Shown: positions 1 through 8,764 of the stretch, in pieces | Layout: the number at the start of each line of letters is the position of its first letter | Position numbering within the stretch: position 1 is the first letter of the stretch | Source of the DNA: an uncultured Planctomycetaceae bacterium | Lineage (GTDB): Bacteria; Planctomycetota; Planctomycetia; Pirellulales; Pirellulaceae | Reading direction: 5' to 3' | Assembly: GCA_937967665.1 (NCBI GenBank) | Contig: CALBSZ010000086.1 | Location: 1-21,631 of the forward strand | DNA: 21,631 bases | The notes under the pieces: model-generated | Databases searched by the model: none | Seen by the model: the letters and a program-made list of their open reading frames with translations, nothing else | Told to the model about the DNA's origin: nothing | Made by a program: the position numbers and the translations under genes

Positions 1-310
1 TTTCACCTGCAGTCGTCAGGCCATCGCCGCGCAGCAATGGCGGGACGGGAGCCTGGACATCGACGGCGTGTGCGGTCAGGCATCGTCCAAACGTCCGCCA
101 GCCGGGCGCGACGGTTGAGCATGTCTCCGTGATTTCAGGATCAACGGCGCCGTGATCGACGCAAAGGAATCGTTCAGCCGTGGCGCCGGCACCGGGGCCG
201 ACGGGTATCCGTGGTCCCGATGACATCGCCAGCGCAGGCACTGCGAGGATGCAGATGAGTACTACCCATCTCCACCCAGGCAACGGATCAACCTGCAGCT
301 TGGTTTTCAT
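1..310 (-). CDS. Secreted protein of unknown function, 5' part (runs off left edge)
   Basis: An uninterrupted minus-strand frame starts at ATG 310-308 and stays open for 103 codons to the window edge. The first ~29 residues read as a signal peptide: positively charged MKTK start, a hydrophobic core (VVLICILAVPALA) and an AxA-type cleavage region. The mature part has several Cys (CVDHG, ETCS, GRCL) and is rich in Gly, Pro and Ala; I recognise no family. An in-frame ATG at 337-335 is an alternative start, but a perfect TATAAT on the same strand at 360-355 would put the transcript start only ~10 bases from it, so 310 is preferred. It lies 62 bases downstream of the antiporter gene on the same strand and shares its high GC. 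No Shine-Dalgarno site is evident. Gene reality rests on the long open frame plus signal peptide; the function is unknown. Confidence 0.5.
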   Translation of the reverse strand, partial: MKTKLQVDPLPGWRWVVLICILAVPALAMSSGPRIPVGPGAGATAERFLCVDHGAVDPEITETCSTVAPGWRTFGRCLTAHAVDVQAPVPPLLRGDGLTTAGE

Positions 311-354
311 GGTGAGGGTGAATGGCCGGTCGGTCATCCTGAAAAGATCGCCTC

Positions 355-360
355 ATTATA
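355..360 (-). promoter_or_regulatory. Candidate -10 box for the left-edge gene
   Basis: On the minus strand the 62-base gap between the antiporter stop and the secreted-protein start contains a perfect TATAAT. No good -35 hexamer lies 16-18 bases upstream, so it could be fortuitous. Confidence 0.25.
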
Positions 361-372
361 GCCAGGGCGCGG

Positions 373-2094
373 TCACAGCGGCGGCGGGTTTTCGGGGTCG
401 ATCACGGGCTCGGCGTGCGCTTCGCCCAAGTGGCTTCGCAACATCACCGCCAGCCGCTTGCCGACTTCCTTTTCCTCATCGACCACGGCGTGTGCCCCGG
501 CTGACTCGCATGTCGTACCATACATGTGGTAGCGGGCACGGACGATGATGGGTTCCCCCGGCGCCAGGTGGCGCACCGTGCGCGGCGCCTCGCGCGTGAT
601 CTCCGGCGTCGGCAACGTGATGACCACAACCCTTGCCTGCGACACATGTGCGTGCTCGAGCACTTCCTCCTTCGTCGCGTCGCCGGGCATGAAGTGCAGG
701 CCGAGCGGGCGGGTGTGACGTTCAGCATCGCGGTTCTGATCGATGACCAGCACCTCGCGACCGCTGTTGGCCAGCGATTGTCCGACGCGCTGGCCGGCGG
801 GGCCGAAGCCGATAATGATGACTTCCGGTTCGTGCTCGCCGGGGCCGTGGCCGGCGGCGGCGGCGCGGGCGCCTTCGCCGCGCGCAAGTTTGCGGTCGAG
901 CCACATGCCGATCGTCGGCGCGGCTGCGATGAGGTAGGGCGTCAGGAACAGCGTGACGATCGCGGTGGACGCCATCGCCATGAAGACCGGGCTGCCCTGC
1001 TTGTTGCCGGCCTCATCAACAAGCTGCGGCAGCACACCGACATTCACCGCCAGCAGGCCCAGCACGAAGGCGAACTCGCTCATCTGCGCGAGGCTGATGC
1101 CGGCGCCGGCGGCGACGGCGTGCGGCACACCCATCTTCCGCAGCACCAGCCAGCCGACCACCGCGTTGATAAGGATCACAGCCGCGGTCAGCGCGATGAG
1201 CAGCGGCAGGTTGCGGATCATCCAGCCGGGGTCGCCGAGCATCCCGGCCGCGCTGAAGAACAATGTCAGCAGCACGATGCGCAGACTCGAGACATCCGCG
1301 CGCACCTGCGCGGCGAAGGGTGAGGAGCCCAGGAACATGCCCGCGACGAACGCGCCCAGCGCGGGTGAGAGCTCGGCCTTGTAGGCCGCGAAGGCCGCGC
1401 CCAACCCGACAACGACTGCCAGCAGGATCGTCAGCTCGCGGTTGCGCGCCATGGTGAGCGTGCCCAGGCCCCAGACGGCAACCTTATTGAGGAGCAGCCA
1501 GAGCGCGGCGATCAGGCCGGCGGCGTAGAGCAGAATCTGTCCGATGTAGAGCGCGACTTCGCCAGGCGTGCCGCCTTTCCCCAGCACATTCACCGTCAGC
1601 GCCAGCGGCACGACCGCGATGTCCTGCACGAGCAGGATGCCGACGGCGGCGCGGCCGTGGTTGCTCTCGATCGCCGCGCGATCCATCAGCACGCGCAGCA
1701 CGCAGGCGGTGCTTGAAAGCGCGACCATGGCGCCGACGACGAACGCTTCCGGCGCGGAAAGGCCGAACATGATGCCCGCACCCATGCACAGGCTGATCGT
1801 GATGCCGATCTGCACGAACCCGCCGACGAGAATCGGCTTGCCGAGCGAGCGCAGGCGGTTCCAACTGAACTCGAGTCCGAGGCTGAACAGCAGCAGGGCG
1901 ACGCCGAGTTCGGCGATGGCTTCGACGGTTTTCTCGTCCTTGATGACGTGCAGGCCGTTGGGCCCCAGCAGCGTGCCGGCCAGCAGATAGCCAAGGATTG
2001 CGCTCTGCTTGAGGCGCGCCATCAGCGCGCCCAGGAGCAGCGCGCCGGCCAGGAGCACGACGATGTCAAGGAGCGGGCGCAGCCGCGCCTCCAC
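373..2094 (-). CDS. KefB/YbaL-type monovalent cation:proton antiporter (CPA2) with TrkA-N domain
   Basis: This is an integral membrane cation/proton antiporter or K+ efflux protein of the CPA2 family with a cytoplasmic nucleotide-binding regulatory domain. About a dozen hydrophobic segments fill the first ~415 residues. CPA2 landmarks are visible: SAILGYLLAG followed by LLGPNGL, ALLLFSLGLEFS, LLVQDIAVVPL with the membrane Asp, and LGAFVAGMFLGSSPFA. After an Ala/Gly-rich linker comes a Rossmann TrkA-N domain starting EVIIIGFGPAGQRV (GxGxxG) with a VIDQN strand end. The K+-transport TrkA-C domain is absent. The open frame reaches a GTG at 2142, but residues before ~LRPLLDIVVL look non-native and overlap the proA fragment, so GTG 2094 (VEARLRPLL) is chosen; the true N-terminus may be lost at the junction. 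The gene is markedly GC-rich compared with those to its right. Family is secure; ion specificity is not. Confidence 0.88.
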   Translation of the reverse strand: MEARLRPLLDIVVLLAGALLLGALMARLKQSAILGYLLAGTLLGPNGLHVIKDEKTVEAIAELGVALLLFSLGLEFSWNRLRSLGKPILVGGFVQIGITISLCMGAGIMFGLSAPEAFVVGAMVALSSTACVLRVLMDRAAIESNHGRAAVGILLVQDIAVVPLALTVNVLGKGGTPGEVALYIGQILLYAAGLIAALWLLLNKVAVWGLGTLTMARNRELTILLAVVVGLGAAFAAYKAELSPALGAFVAGMFLGSSPFAAQVRADVSSLRIVLLTLFFSAAGMLGDPGWMIRNLPLLIALTAAVILINAVVGWLVLRKMGVPHAVAAGAGISLAQMSEFAFVLGLLAVNVGVLPQLVDEAGNKQGSPVFMAMASTAIVTLFLTPYLIAAAPTIGMWLDRKLARGEGARAAAAGHGPGEHEPEVIIIGFGPAGQRVGQSLANSGREVLVIDQNRDAERHTRPLGLHFMPGDATKEEVLEHAHVSQARVVVITLPTPEITREAPRTVRHLAPGEPIIVRARYHMYGTTCESAGAHAVVDEEKEVGKRLAVMLRSHLGEAHAEPVIDPENPPPL

Positions 2095-2142
2095 GCGACA
2101 CTGGGATCCGACGCGGACAACCCGGGCCTCGATCCCGTCCAC

Positions 2143-2619
2143 CTCGAGTCGCTACTCGTGCACGCTGATGTGGCGTCCGTAGACCTCCCGCGAATCGCGG
2201 CCTCGCTGATCGAGAACGGGATCGAAATTCGGGGCGACCAGCCGACCTGCGAACTCGTCCCGCAGGCGACCGCCGCGACTGACGAGGATTACGACACTGA
2301 GTACCTGGGGCCGGTAATTTCCGCGAAAGTGGTCGGCTCGATCCACGAAGCGATCAAACACATCAATGCCCACGGTTCGCACCACACCGATGCGATTCTC
2401 ACCCGCGATCTTGCCGCGGCTCGGATGTTTGCCGCCGCCGTGGATAGCGCGGCCGTGATGGTCAACGCCAGTACCCGTTTCAACGACGGCGGCGAGTTCG
2501 GGTTGGGAGCGGAGATCGGCATCAGTACCGACAAGTTTCACGCTCGCGGGCCCTGCGGTTTGAAGGAATTGACAAGCTACAAGTACGTGGTCTATGGCGA
2601 AGGCCAGATTCGCCAATAA
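2143..2619 (+). pseudogene. proA: Glutamate-5-semialdehyde dehydrogenase, C-terminal fragment only
   Basis: ProA reduces gamma-glutamyl phosphate to glutamate-5-semialdehyde in proline synthesis. Only the last ~158 of about 420 residues are present. Recognisable ProA blocks are LESLLVHADVA, DEDYDTEYLGP, the SIHEAIKHINAHGSHHTDAILT segment, VMVNASTRFNDGG, FGLGAEIGIST and KFHARGPCGLKELTSYKY. The N-terminal NADPH-binding half and the catalytic Cys (normally in the PGVCN region just before this point) are missing. The reading frame stays open further left, but there it is only the antisense of the antiporter gene and carries no ProA similarity. Homology begins at ~2143, at the same place as the antiporter's 5' end, so the gene was cut by recombination or by an assembly join. 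As it stands it cannot encode a working enzyme. fliM follows 33 bases after its stop on the same strand. Confidence 0.85.
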
Positions 2620-2652
2620 GTGCGACGCCCCGCGTTGGTCAAAGGAGTGACC

Positions 2653-3684
2653 GTGCCAGACAAGAATGTGCTCAGCCAAACGGAAGTCGAAAGCCTGCTG
2701 CAGGCCATGGACAAGGAAGGGGACGGAGCTCGCCAGCAGCCCGCGACTCCGGTCAAGCCGAGTTCCTCGCGGCCGAAGTTTCGGGACAAGGTAACTCCCT
2801 ACGACTTCAAGCGGCCCGAGCGCGTCGGCAAAGAGCAGATGCGCGCGTTGCAGTCGTTGCATGAAGGTTTCGGCAGGAATTATGGAGCTGCGCTGTCGGC
2901 GCTGCTGCGTTGCATCGTCGAAGTGAAGCTGACGAGCGTCGATCAGCTGACCTACAGCGAATTTGTATTCAGCCTGGAGAATCCCACCTGCCTGAATATC
3001 CTCCGCGCGGAACCGCTCGATGGCGACTTGATCCTGGACGTCAGCCCTGCGATCCTCTACCCGATCATCGATCGTCTGTTAGGCGGCGGCAAGGAAGGGG
3101 GCGTTCCATCGCGACGACCCCTGACGGAGATCGAAAAGCGCCTGGTCTCGCGCATCACGGGCTTGTTCTTGCAGGAGCTTAAGAACGCCTGGGAAAACGT
3201 TTTGGCCCTGACGCTTAGCGTGCAGCGGGTCGAAAGCAATCCGCAGCTGGTTCAAATCGTGCCGCCCAATGAAGTCGTGATCGTGGTGAGCTTCGAACTC
3301 ACCATCAGCGAAACGCGCGGTATGATCAATCTGTGCATTCCGTTTACCTCGATCGAGCGCATTGGACATAAGCTGGTGTCCAACACGTGGGCGGGATATA
3401 ACCGTGGGGGAGCGGACGACCGCTCCAAGACATTGATCGCGCAGAGCCTGGAAGAAACGCTGTTGGAACTCGTGGTCACGCTGGCGGAATCCAGCATCAC
3501 CACGTCGGACTTGCTCGGCTTGCGGGTCGGGGATATCGTCACGACGGACCACGATATCCACAAGCCGTTGGACGTATCGATCGAAGGCATCACCAAGTTT
3601 TTTGCCTCGCCCGGCGCTGTCAAAGGTCATAAAGCGATTCAAATCGCCGACCCCGTCACCCCGAAACGCGTCCCCGCCGAGTAA
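2653..3684 (+). CDS. fliM: Flagellar motor switch protein FliM
   Basis: FliM forms, with FliG and FliN, the C-ring that sets flagellar rotation direction and binds phosphorylated CheY. The product is 343 residues, normal for the family. The N-terminal segment LSQTEVESLLQAM matches the CheY-P-binding EIDALL helix. After a Ser/Pro/Lys linker comes the FliM middle domain (YDFKRPERVGKEQMRALQSLH, then ENPTCLNILRAEPLDG, LYPIIDRLLGGG, and LFLQELKNAWENV), and the C-terminal SpoA-like domain ends with VGDIVTTDHDIHKPL. The start is GTG 2653, chosen because AAAGGAG lies at 2641-2647 and because the family N-terminus begins here; an upstream in-frame start overlapping the proA stop adds residues with no similarity. 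No other flagellar gene is in the window, so fliM sits outside a flagellar operon here. It converges on fadA with a 33-base gap. Confidence 0.96.
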   Translation: MPDKNVLSQTEVESLLQAMDKEGDGARQQPATPVKPSSSRPKFRDKVTPYDFKRPERVGKEQMRALQSLHEGFGRNYGAALSALLRCIVEVKLTSVDQLTYSEFVFSLENPTCLNILRAEPLDGDLILDVSPAILYPIIDRLLGGGKEGGVPSRRPLTEIEKRLVSRITGLFLQELKNAWENVLALTLSVQRVESNPQLVQIVPPNEVVIVVSFELTISETRGMINLCIPFTSIERIGHKLVSNTWAGYNRGGADDRSKTLIAQSLEETLLELVVTLAESSITTSDLLGLRVGDIVTTDHDIHKPLDVSIEGITKFFASPGAVKGHKAIQIADPVTPKRVPAE

Positions 3685-3717
3685 CGCAGTCGAGCGATTC
3701 GCTACGTTCATCATCCA

Positions 3718-4875
3718 CTACAGACGTTCGAAGATCGTCGCGATTCCCTGGCCGGCGCCGATGCACATGGTGGCCAGGCCAAATGTGGCGTCGCGGGCCG
3801 TCATGGCATGCAGCAGTGTCGTGGCAATCCGCGCGCCGCTGGCGCCGAGGGGATGGCCGATGGCGATGGCGCCGCCGCGGACGTTTACTCTGTCGGCGTC
3901 GACTTGCAGCGCTCGCAGGCAGGCGATCGATTGGGCGGCGAAGGCTTCGTTGAGTTCGATCACGTCGATATCGGACAACTGCAAGCCGGCTCGCTTTAAC
4001 GCCTTCTGCGTGGCCGGCACCGGTCCCGTACCCATCACGCACGGTTCGACCCCGGCGACCGCGGTGGCGACGACTTTGGCGATCGGTTTCAAGCCCAGCG
4101 CGTCCGCCTTTTCAGACGACATGACCAGCATGGCCGCGGCACCGTCGTTCAGCGGCGAACTGTTGCCGGCGGTGACGGTGCCGAGTTTCGGCATGAAGGC
4201 GGGATTCAATTCACCGAGCGCTGCCATGGAAGTGTCACTGCGGACGCACTGGTCGTGATCCACCAGCAGGCGGCGGCCGTCCTCACCGCGCCCGTAGACG
4301 GGGATCAATTCGCTTTGAAATTCGCCAGCCGCTTGCGCCGCGGCGGCCCGCTGATGACTTCGCAAGGCGAACTGATCCTGCTCCTCGCGCGAGATGTCCT
4401 GTGTCTGGGCCAGGAATTCGGCGGTCACACCCATCAGCAGCGCGCCTTTGGAGGTGCGGTGAAACAACTTGGGGTTCAAATCCACGCCATGGTCCATCGG
4501 CAGATGGTGCATGTGTTCGAAACCGCCGATTACCTGCACGTCCTCGAAACCCGCCATGATGGAATGAGACGCCTGATTGAGTGCCTGCAAGCTACTGCCA
4601 CACAGTCGGTTGACCGTCGCGCCGCCGCTTTCCACGGGCAGGCGTGACATGAGTCCAATCATGCGCCCGGCGTTCAGGCCCTGCTCCAGCGTCTGGTTGG
4701 TGTTGCCCATGACAACGTCTTCCACATGGGCCGGGTCGATGCCGGTTCGTTCCAGCAATGCATTGACGCAGGCAACGGCCAGGTCATCGCTGCGAACGTC
4801 GCGGAAGTAACCCTTGTCGGGATGCGCCCGGCCAATGGGCGTGCGCACGCAATCGATGACAACCGCTGTCTTCAT
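3718..4875 (-). CDS. fadA: Acetyl-CoA acyltransferase (3-ketoacyl-CoA thiolase), beta-oxidation
   Basis: This thiolase catalyses the last step of fatty acid beta-oxidation, cleaving 3-ketoacyl-CoA to acetyl-CoA plus a shortened acyl-CoA. Its 385 residues match the family length. The catalytic triad is visible: acyl-carrying C92 in NRLCGSSLQA, H341 in GGAIAIGHPLGASGAR, and C371 in MCIGAGQG. NEAFA and the N-terminal RTPIGR motif are also present. Start ATG 4875 has AAAGGA 7-8 bases upstream. It lies 78 bases downstream of fadB on the same strand, the usual fadBA order, so the two products probably form the cytoplasmic trifunctional beta-oxidation complex. An anabolic PhaA-type acetoacetyl-CoA thiolase is less likely given the fadB partner and FadA-like spacing of the catalytic residues. 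Confidence 0.95.
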   Translation of the reverse strand: MKTAVVIDCVRTPIGRAHPDKGYFRDVRSDDLAVACVNALLERTGIDPAHVEDVVMGNTNQTLEQGLNAGRMIGLMSRLPVESGGATVNRLCGSSLQALNQASHSIMAGFEDVQVIGGFEHMHHLPMDHGVDLNPKLFHRTSKGALLMGVTAEFLAQTQDISREEQDQFALRSHQRAAAAQAAGEFQSELIPVYGRGEDGRRLLVDHDQCVRSDTSMAALGELNPAFMPKLGTVTAGNSSPLNDGAAAMLVMSSEKADALGLKPIAKVVATAVAGVEPCVMGTGPVPATQKALKRAGLQLSDIDVIELNEAFAAQSIACLRALQVDADRVNVRGGAIAIGHPLGASGARIATTLLHAMTARDATFGLATMCIGAGQGIATIFERL

Positions 4876-4953
4876 GTTCTCGTCCTTTTGATCGTATTTG
4901 GAGGACGGCAGGGCGTCCTCGCGGTTTCCCGTTTCACTAGGGAGTCGTTTCAG

Positions 4954-7076
4954 CTATGGATAAAACTTGCGATTTTCTTTCGCCATCTCTTCCAGCAAGG
5001 CCGTCGGCTTCGTGCGGGCTCCGTATTCGGCGAGCGGCTTGAGTAATTCGAGGATCTGTGCGGCTCCGAGCGTGTCGGCCCAGAACAGGAGACCGCCTTT
5101 GAACGGCGGAAAGCCCAGTCCGTAAATCATCCCGAAGTCCACGTCTTGCACGTTGCGGACGATGTTGGCTTCCAACGCTCGTGTCGCTTCCAGCAGCATC
5201 GGCAGGAACAATCGCATCGTGACCTGTTCTTGGGATAAGGATTTTTCTTCGCGCACGTACTGGCGAATGAAGTTGTCGGTTCGGCGCGTTGCTTGCGATT
5301 TTCGTACGAGAAGAATCCCTTGCCTGACTTTTTCCCCAGACGTCCATTCTTCAGCAGTGCGGGCAGGATGGGGGACAGGATCGTGCGATCAGGAAACGCT
5401 TCGCGAATCACCTTGCCGGCGTAGACGGCCGTATCCAGCCCGACCATGTCGTACAGTTCCAGGGGGCCCATCGGCATGCCAAAGGCTTTCGCCGCCCGTT
5501 CGATCGTTTTGACGGGAATGCCTTCCATGAGCAATTCCAGGGATTCGTTCAGGAAGGGAAAAAGCAGACGGTTTACCAGGAAGCCCGGACCGTCGTTGAC
5601 CACGATCGGCAGCTTGCCAATCCGTTTTGCATGGGCCACGGCGGTAGCCACCGTTTCGTCGCTGGTCTGCTCGCCGCGGATCACCTCCACCAGTTTCATC
5701 CGCCGGACGGGATTGAAGAAATGGAACCCGCAAAACTGGGCGGGGCGTTGCAGGCCGTTGGCCAGCTTGGTAATCGGAATCGTCGACGTGTTCGACGTCA
5801 AGATGGCCGTCTCCGCCAGACGCGGTTCGAGGTCCGCAAAGACCTGCTTCTTGACGGCTTCGTTCTCGACGATCGCTTCAATCACGAAGTCGCAACCGGC
5901 CAATTCTTCGTGCCCCAGGCCCATGTTTAAGAGGGGGCTGAGTTCGATCAGTTTTTGCGGGTCGGCCGACTTGGTAGCGCGATTGTACGACGCTTCTTCC
6001 ATGACGTTGCGCACGCCCGCTTCCAGCGATTCACGCACGGTGTCACTGAGTACCACAGGGACGCCCCGTTTGATGTTGGCCGCGGCGATACCGGCGCCCA
6101 TGATGCCGGCCCCGATAACGGCGACCGATTGGACGTCGGCCGGCCGGACGTCCGCGCTGTCGACTCCCGTATCCTTCTTGACTCGGTCCGTGAGGAAAAA
6201 GACGTTGATCAGAGCGGCATTGATCGAAGTGCCGAACAGGTCGGCCATGCCGGCGGCTTCCAATTGGCAGGCTTCGTCAATGTCGACCGCGGCGGCTTCG
6301 AGCATCGTGTTCAACGCCGCTTCCGGGGCGGGATACTGCCCTTTCGTCTGCTGCCTGATGACCGCCGACGCGGTGACTCCCAAGAAGCCGAGTTCCGTTT
6401 CGTTGATCTCTACGGGCCGCGACCAGGTCTGGCGATCCTGGACGTACTGTTTTGTTTGCGCTTCTTCGCGGACCATCGCCAGAGCGGCGTCCAGCAATTG
6501 TTCGGCCGCCACGACATCCGAGGCAAGGCCCATCGCAAGAGCGCTCCGCGCATCGATCGACTCGCCCCCCGTGATCATTTCGACCGCGTTTGCCAGCCCG
6601 ACCATCCGCGGCATCCGGGCCGTTCCGCCCCAACCCGGGAAGATGCCGATCTTCACTTCGGGAAAGCCGATCTCTGTTTTCTCGCCGCTGGTCATGATGC
6701 GACGGTCGCACCAGACCGCCAGTTCCGCGCCGCCGCCAACGCAGATGCCGTCGATCGCCGCAATCGTGACAAATGGCGTCTTGGACAAGCGGCCGAACAG
6801 CGTTTGTCCGCGCCGGCACATCTCGATCGTCGTTTGCTTCTCGATGTCCATGGCCGCGGCAAACTCGCGCAAGTCCGCGCCGGCGATGAATGTCGCGGGC
6901 TTGCCGGAAATGATTACCAGGCCCGCCAGGTCCGTGCGCGATTCCAATTCGTCCAATTGAGCGGACAGTTCATCGAGGACGGAAGTCGAGAGGATGTTGG
7001 CCCCTTTGTCCGGCATGTCGAGCGTCAGCAGGGCGATGTCCGATTCTGGAAACGACAAGGAAAACGTGTGGGACAT
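4954..7076 (-). CDS. fadB: Fatty acid oxidation complex alpha subunit (enoyl-CoA hydratase/3-hydroxyacyl-CoA dehydrogenase), frameshifted near 3' end
   Basis: This bifunctional protein hydrates enoyl-CoA and oxidises 3-hydroxyacyl-CoA with NAD+. Residues 1-~190 form the crotonase domain, with the oxyanion segment FIAGADLREF and catalytic Glu118 (GGGAEL) and Glu140 (FPEVKIG). Residues ~316-500 form the NAD-binding dehydrogenase domain (VAVIGAGIMGAGIAAAN), with S428 (TSNTSTIPI), H452 (GFHFFNPVRR) and E464 (KLVEVI). A C-terminal 3HCDH domain follows. One base is missing at about 5270-5280: the main frame runs ...ENRKQRAEPT and then becomes nonsense, ending at 5127. The frame read from ~5274 to 4954 resumes with NFIRQYV and continues the family sequence (LFLPMLLEATRALEANIV, GLGFPPFKGG) to the true stop. 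Restored length is ~707 residues, as in FadB/FadJ. The surroundings show no other decay, so a sequencing error or a very recent mutation is likely. ATG 7076 has only a weak AGGT upstream. Confidence 0.93.
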
Positions 7077-7145
7077 GAGTTCGGTTACCTGAATGCTGCG
7101 AGGTTCAAAGGACGCTCGAAACCGTGACGAGTCCTGTTACTGGGA

Positions 7146-7173
7146 ATGCTATCGAGTGCGCGCACGAGAGCAA
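7146..7173 (-). promoter_or_regulatory. Candidate sigma70-type promoter for fadBA
   Basis: On the minus strand TTGCTC (7173-7168) is separated by 16 bases from TAGCAT (7151-7146), about 70 bases upstream of the fadB start. Both hexamers match consensus at only four positions, so this is a weak call. No FadR-type operator was recognised. Confidence 0.25.
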
Positions 7174-7285
7174 GTGCCGCTCGTCTTTTTGATCGGCAGG
7201 CCAGCTGGAGAGGTTGCTACAATTAGAAAATAAGAAGATTAGGTAGTATGTAGCGATTGTGCCGGCATGCTTTTCGCTGAGATGA

Positions 7286-8764
7286 TCAGGGCAGGCCGTT
7301 GACCGGCGGCAGGGCGTCGAGGTCGGGAACGCCAGGTTCGCCCGCTCCTGGAACCGGGGGCAAGCCGTCCGGACTTGGGGGAGTCGCGGGGATTTCCGCT
7401 GGCAGTTCGGGATCCGGGTTCCCGGCGGGAGCGTTGTTTCCGGCCAGTTTTCCCAACGCCGTCTGGACGGACTGGGTGACCTCTTCGAAGGTCTGATCGG
7501 TCTTGTCGGTTGCCGCGATCAACGTTTTCACGGTTTGCTCCAGTTCGGCGACTTGCTTGGCGGCTGGATCGTTGGGCTTGACCTGGCTCTTGATGCCGGA
7601 AGCGGAACCGACCCCGTTCAAGGCCGAGTTGATACAGACCAGGACCGACTTGACACGGCGACGCGTGCGCAAGGTCTGGCGTTTTTTGAGGGCGTCTTGA
7701 ATTCCCGTGTTGGTCACCAGGTTTTGAGTTCCCTGGGCTCGCGGGTCCTGCTGCGATTGAAATTCCTTCTGAAGTTCCGCGATCGCCGCCAATTCACTTT
7801 GACAAACCGACATGGCCAAGTCGTTCAGGCCCTTGGTAGCCGCGGGAACGTTCAACCGGCTGTTGGCGTTCAGTTTCAATCGTCCCAACGCCGTGGCTGC
7901 GGCGCAGCGTAGTCCGAGGTCGTTGTCGATCTGGTTCAGGGCACCGACGATCGCGGTCACGACGCGACCGTCCTGGTCGTCTGTGCCCAGTGCCCCCAAG
8001 ACATCAAACGCGCGGCGTTGAAACCAGGCGTGACCTTCCTGTGACCTGCCGGCGGGGGGCTGCTTTTCCGCAATCACATCCAGCATGTCGGCGATGATCA
8101 TATCCCGCGCCGCCGGAGGCATGGCGGTGCCCCTTATTTCACAATGCCGCAGGATTCCCAGCAGCGCGGCGAGGCGAACCGAGTCGATTTGGTCGGGATT
8201 TTTGAACTCGGTTACCAGAACTCCCAACGCCTTCATCAACGGTTCCGGCTTCTCCTTCGTCAAGCGGTTCAATTCCGTTGTATTCAATTCGCCCAACAAG
8301 AGCATCGCATTGTAGCGCGCCACCGGGTGATAGTCGCCGGTGGCGATCTCTTTGGTCATTTCAAAAGCGATTTCCAGCAGCGCCGGCTTCAACTCCGGGT
8401 TCTTCTTCAGACCGGGCTTCAGGAAGTTTTTCAGGAACTCTTCCCGCATCGACGGCAGCGAATCGAGTCTGTCGATGTGCGTCATCTGGGGGAAGTAATA
8501 CAACTTGAACCAGCCGTCGAACAACTGCTTGTTGCGACCCTCGTAAGGGTTTGTGCCCAGAAACACGTACTTCTGATTGTTGTCCGCCTCTTTGAACTTA
8601 TCCGGATCCTTGAAATAGTCATTCACCGGCATTTCGACGTACGCTTCCTGGGCGACAAGGTGACCCGTCCAAGTCAGCAGGCAGAGCAGGATTATTGGCA
8701 AGACGTTGGGTGACATTCGCATCATGAAAATACTGTAAGGTTTTGCGCCTGGATGGTTTCTCAT
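7286..8764 (-). CDS. Secreted HEAT-repeat-like protein with Pro-rich C-terminal tail
   Basis: Unknown function. The N-terminus carries a signal peptide: MMRMSPNVLPIILLCLLTWTGHLVAQEA, with the hydrophobic core and an AQ-A type cleavage site at about residues 38-40 from the first ATG. The middle (~residues 120-320) is helical, with HEAT-like repeated helix pairs such as ARYNAMLLLGELN, VRLAALLGILRHCEIRG, RRAFDVLGALG and LGLRCAAATALGRLKLN. The last ~50 residues are Pro/Gly/Ala-rich low complexity (GNPDPELPAEIP, DLDALPPVNG). ATG 8764 is used because GGGAG lies 8 bases upstream, which gives a long n-region. ATGs at 8725, 8722 and 8716 give a more standard signal peptide but have no ribosome site. 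It stands alone, 209 bases past the fadB start and divergent from the deacetylase gene. Proteins of this build are common in planctomycetes; a scaffold role outside the cytoplasm is inference. Confidence 0.85.
   Translation of the reverse strand: MRNHPGAKPYSIFMMRMSPNVLPIILLCLLTWTGHLVAQEAYVEMPVNDYFKDPDKFKEADNNQKYVFLGTNPYEGRNKQLFDGWFKLYYFPQMTHIDRLDSLPSMREEFLKNFLKPGLKKNPELKPALLEIAFEMTKEIATGDYHPVARYNAMLLLGELNTTELNRLTKEKPEPLMKALGVLVTEFKNPDQIDSVRLAALLGILRHCEIRGTAMPPAARDMIIADMLDVIAEKQPPAGRSQEGHAWFQRRAFDVLGALGTDDQDGRVVTAIVGALNQIDNDLGLRCAAATALGRLKLNANSRLNVPAATKGLNDLAMSVCQSELAAIAELQKEFQSQQDPRAQGTQNLVTNTGIQDALKKRQTLRTRRRVKSVLVCINSALNGVGSASGIKSQVKPNDPAAKQVAELEQTVKTLIAATDKTDQTFEEVTQSVQTALGKLAGNNAPAGNPDPELPAEIPATPPSPDGLPPVPGAGEPGVPDLDALPPVNGLP

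Noticed and set aside
2..118. Possible 3' end of a plus-strand gene entering from the left
   Set aside because: A 38-codon open frame exists, but the minus-strand frame with a signal peptide over the same bases is far better supported.
1948..2142. Extension of the proA frame to the left, which would give a 223-codon protein
   Set aside because: This part is antisense of the antiporter gene, is Gln/Arg-rich and lacks all ProA similarity.
5446..6960. Long plus-strand open frame (504 codons) opposite fadB; a 390-codon one at 5955-7127
   Set aside because: Both are antisense of a strongly supported fadB reading frame; the translations are Ser/Arg-rich with no recognisable domain. This is typical of GC-rich coding DNA.
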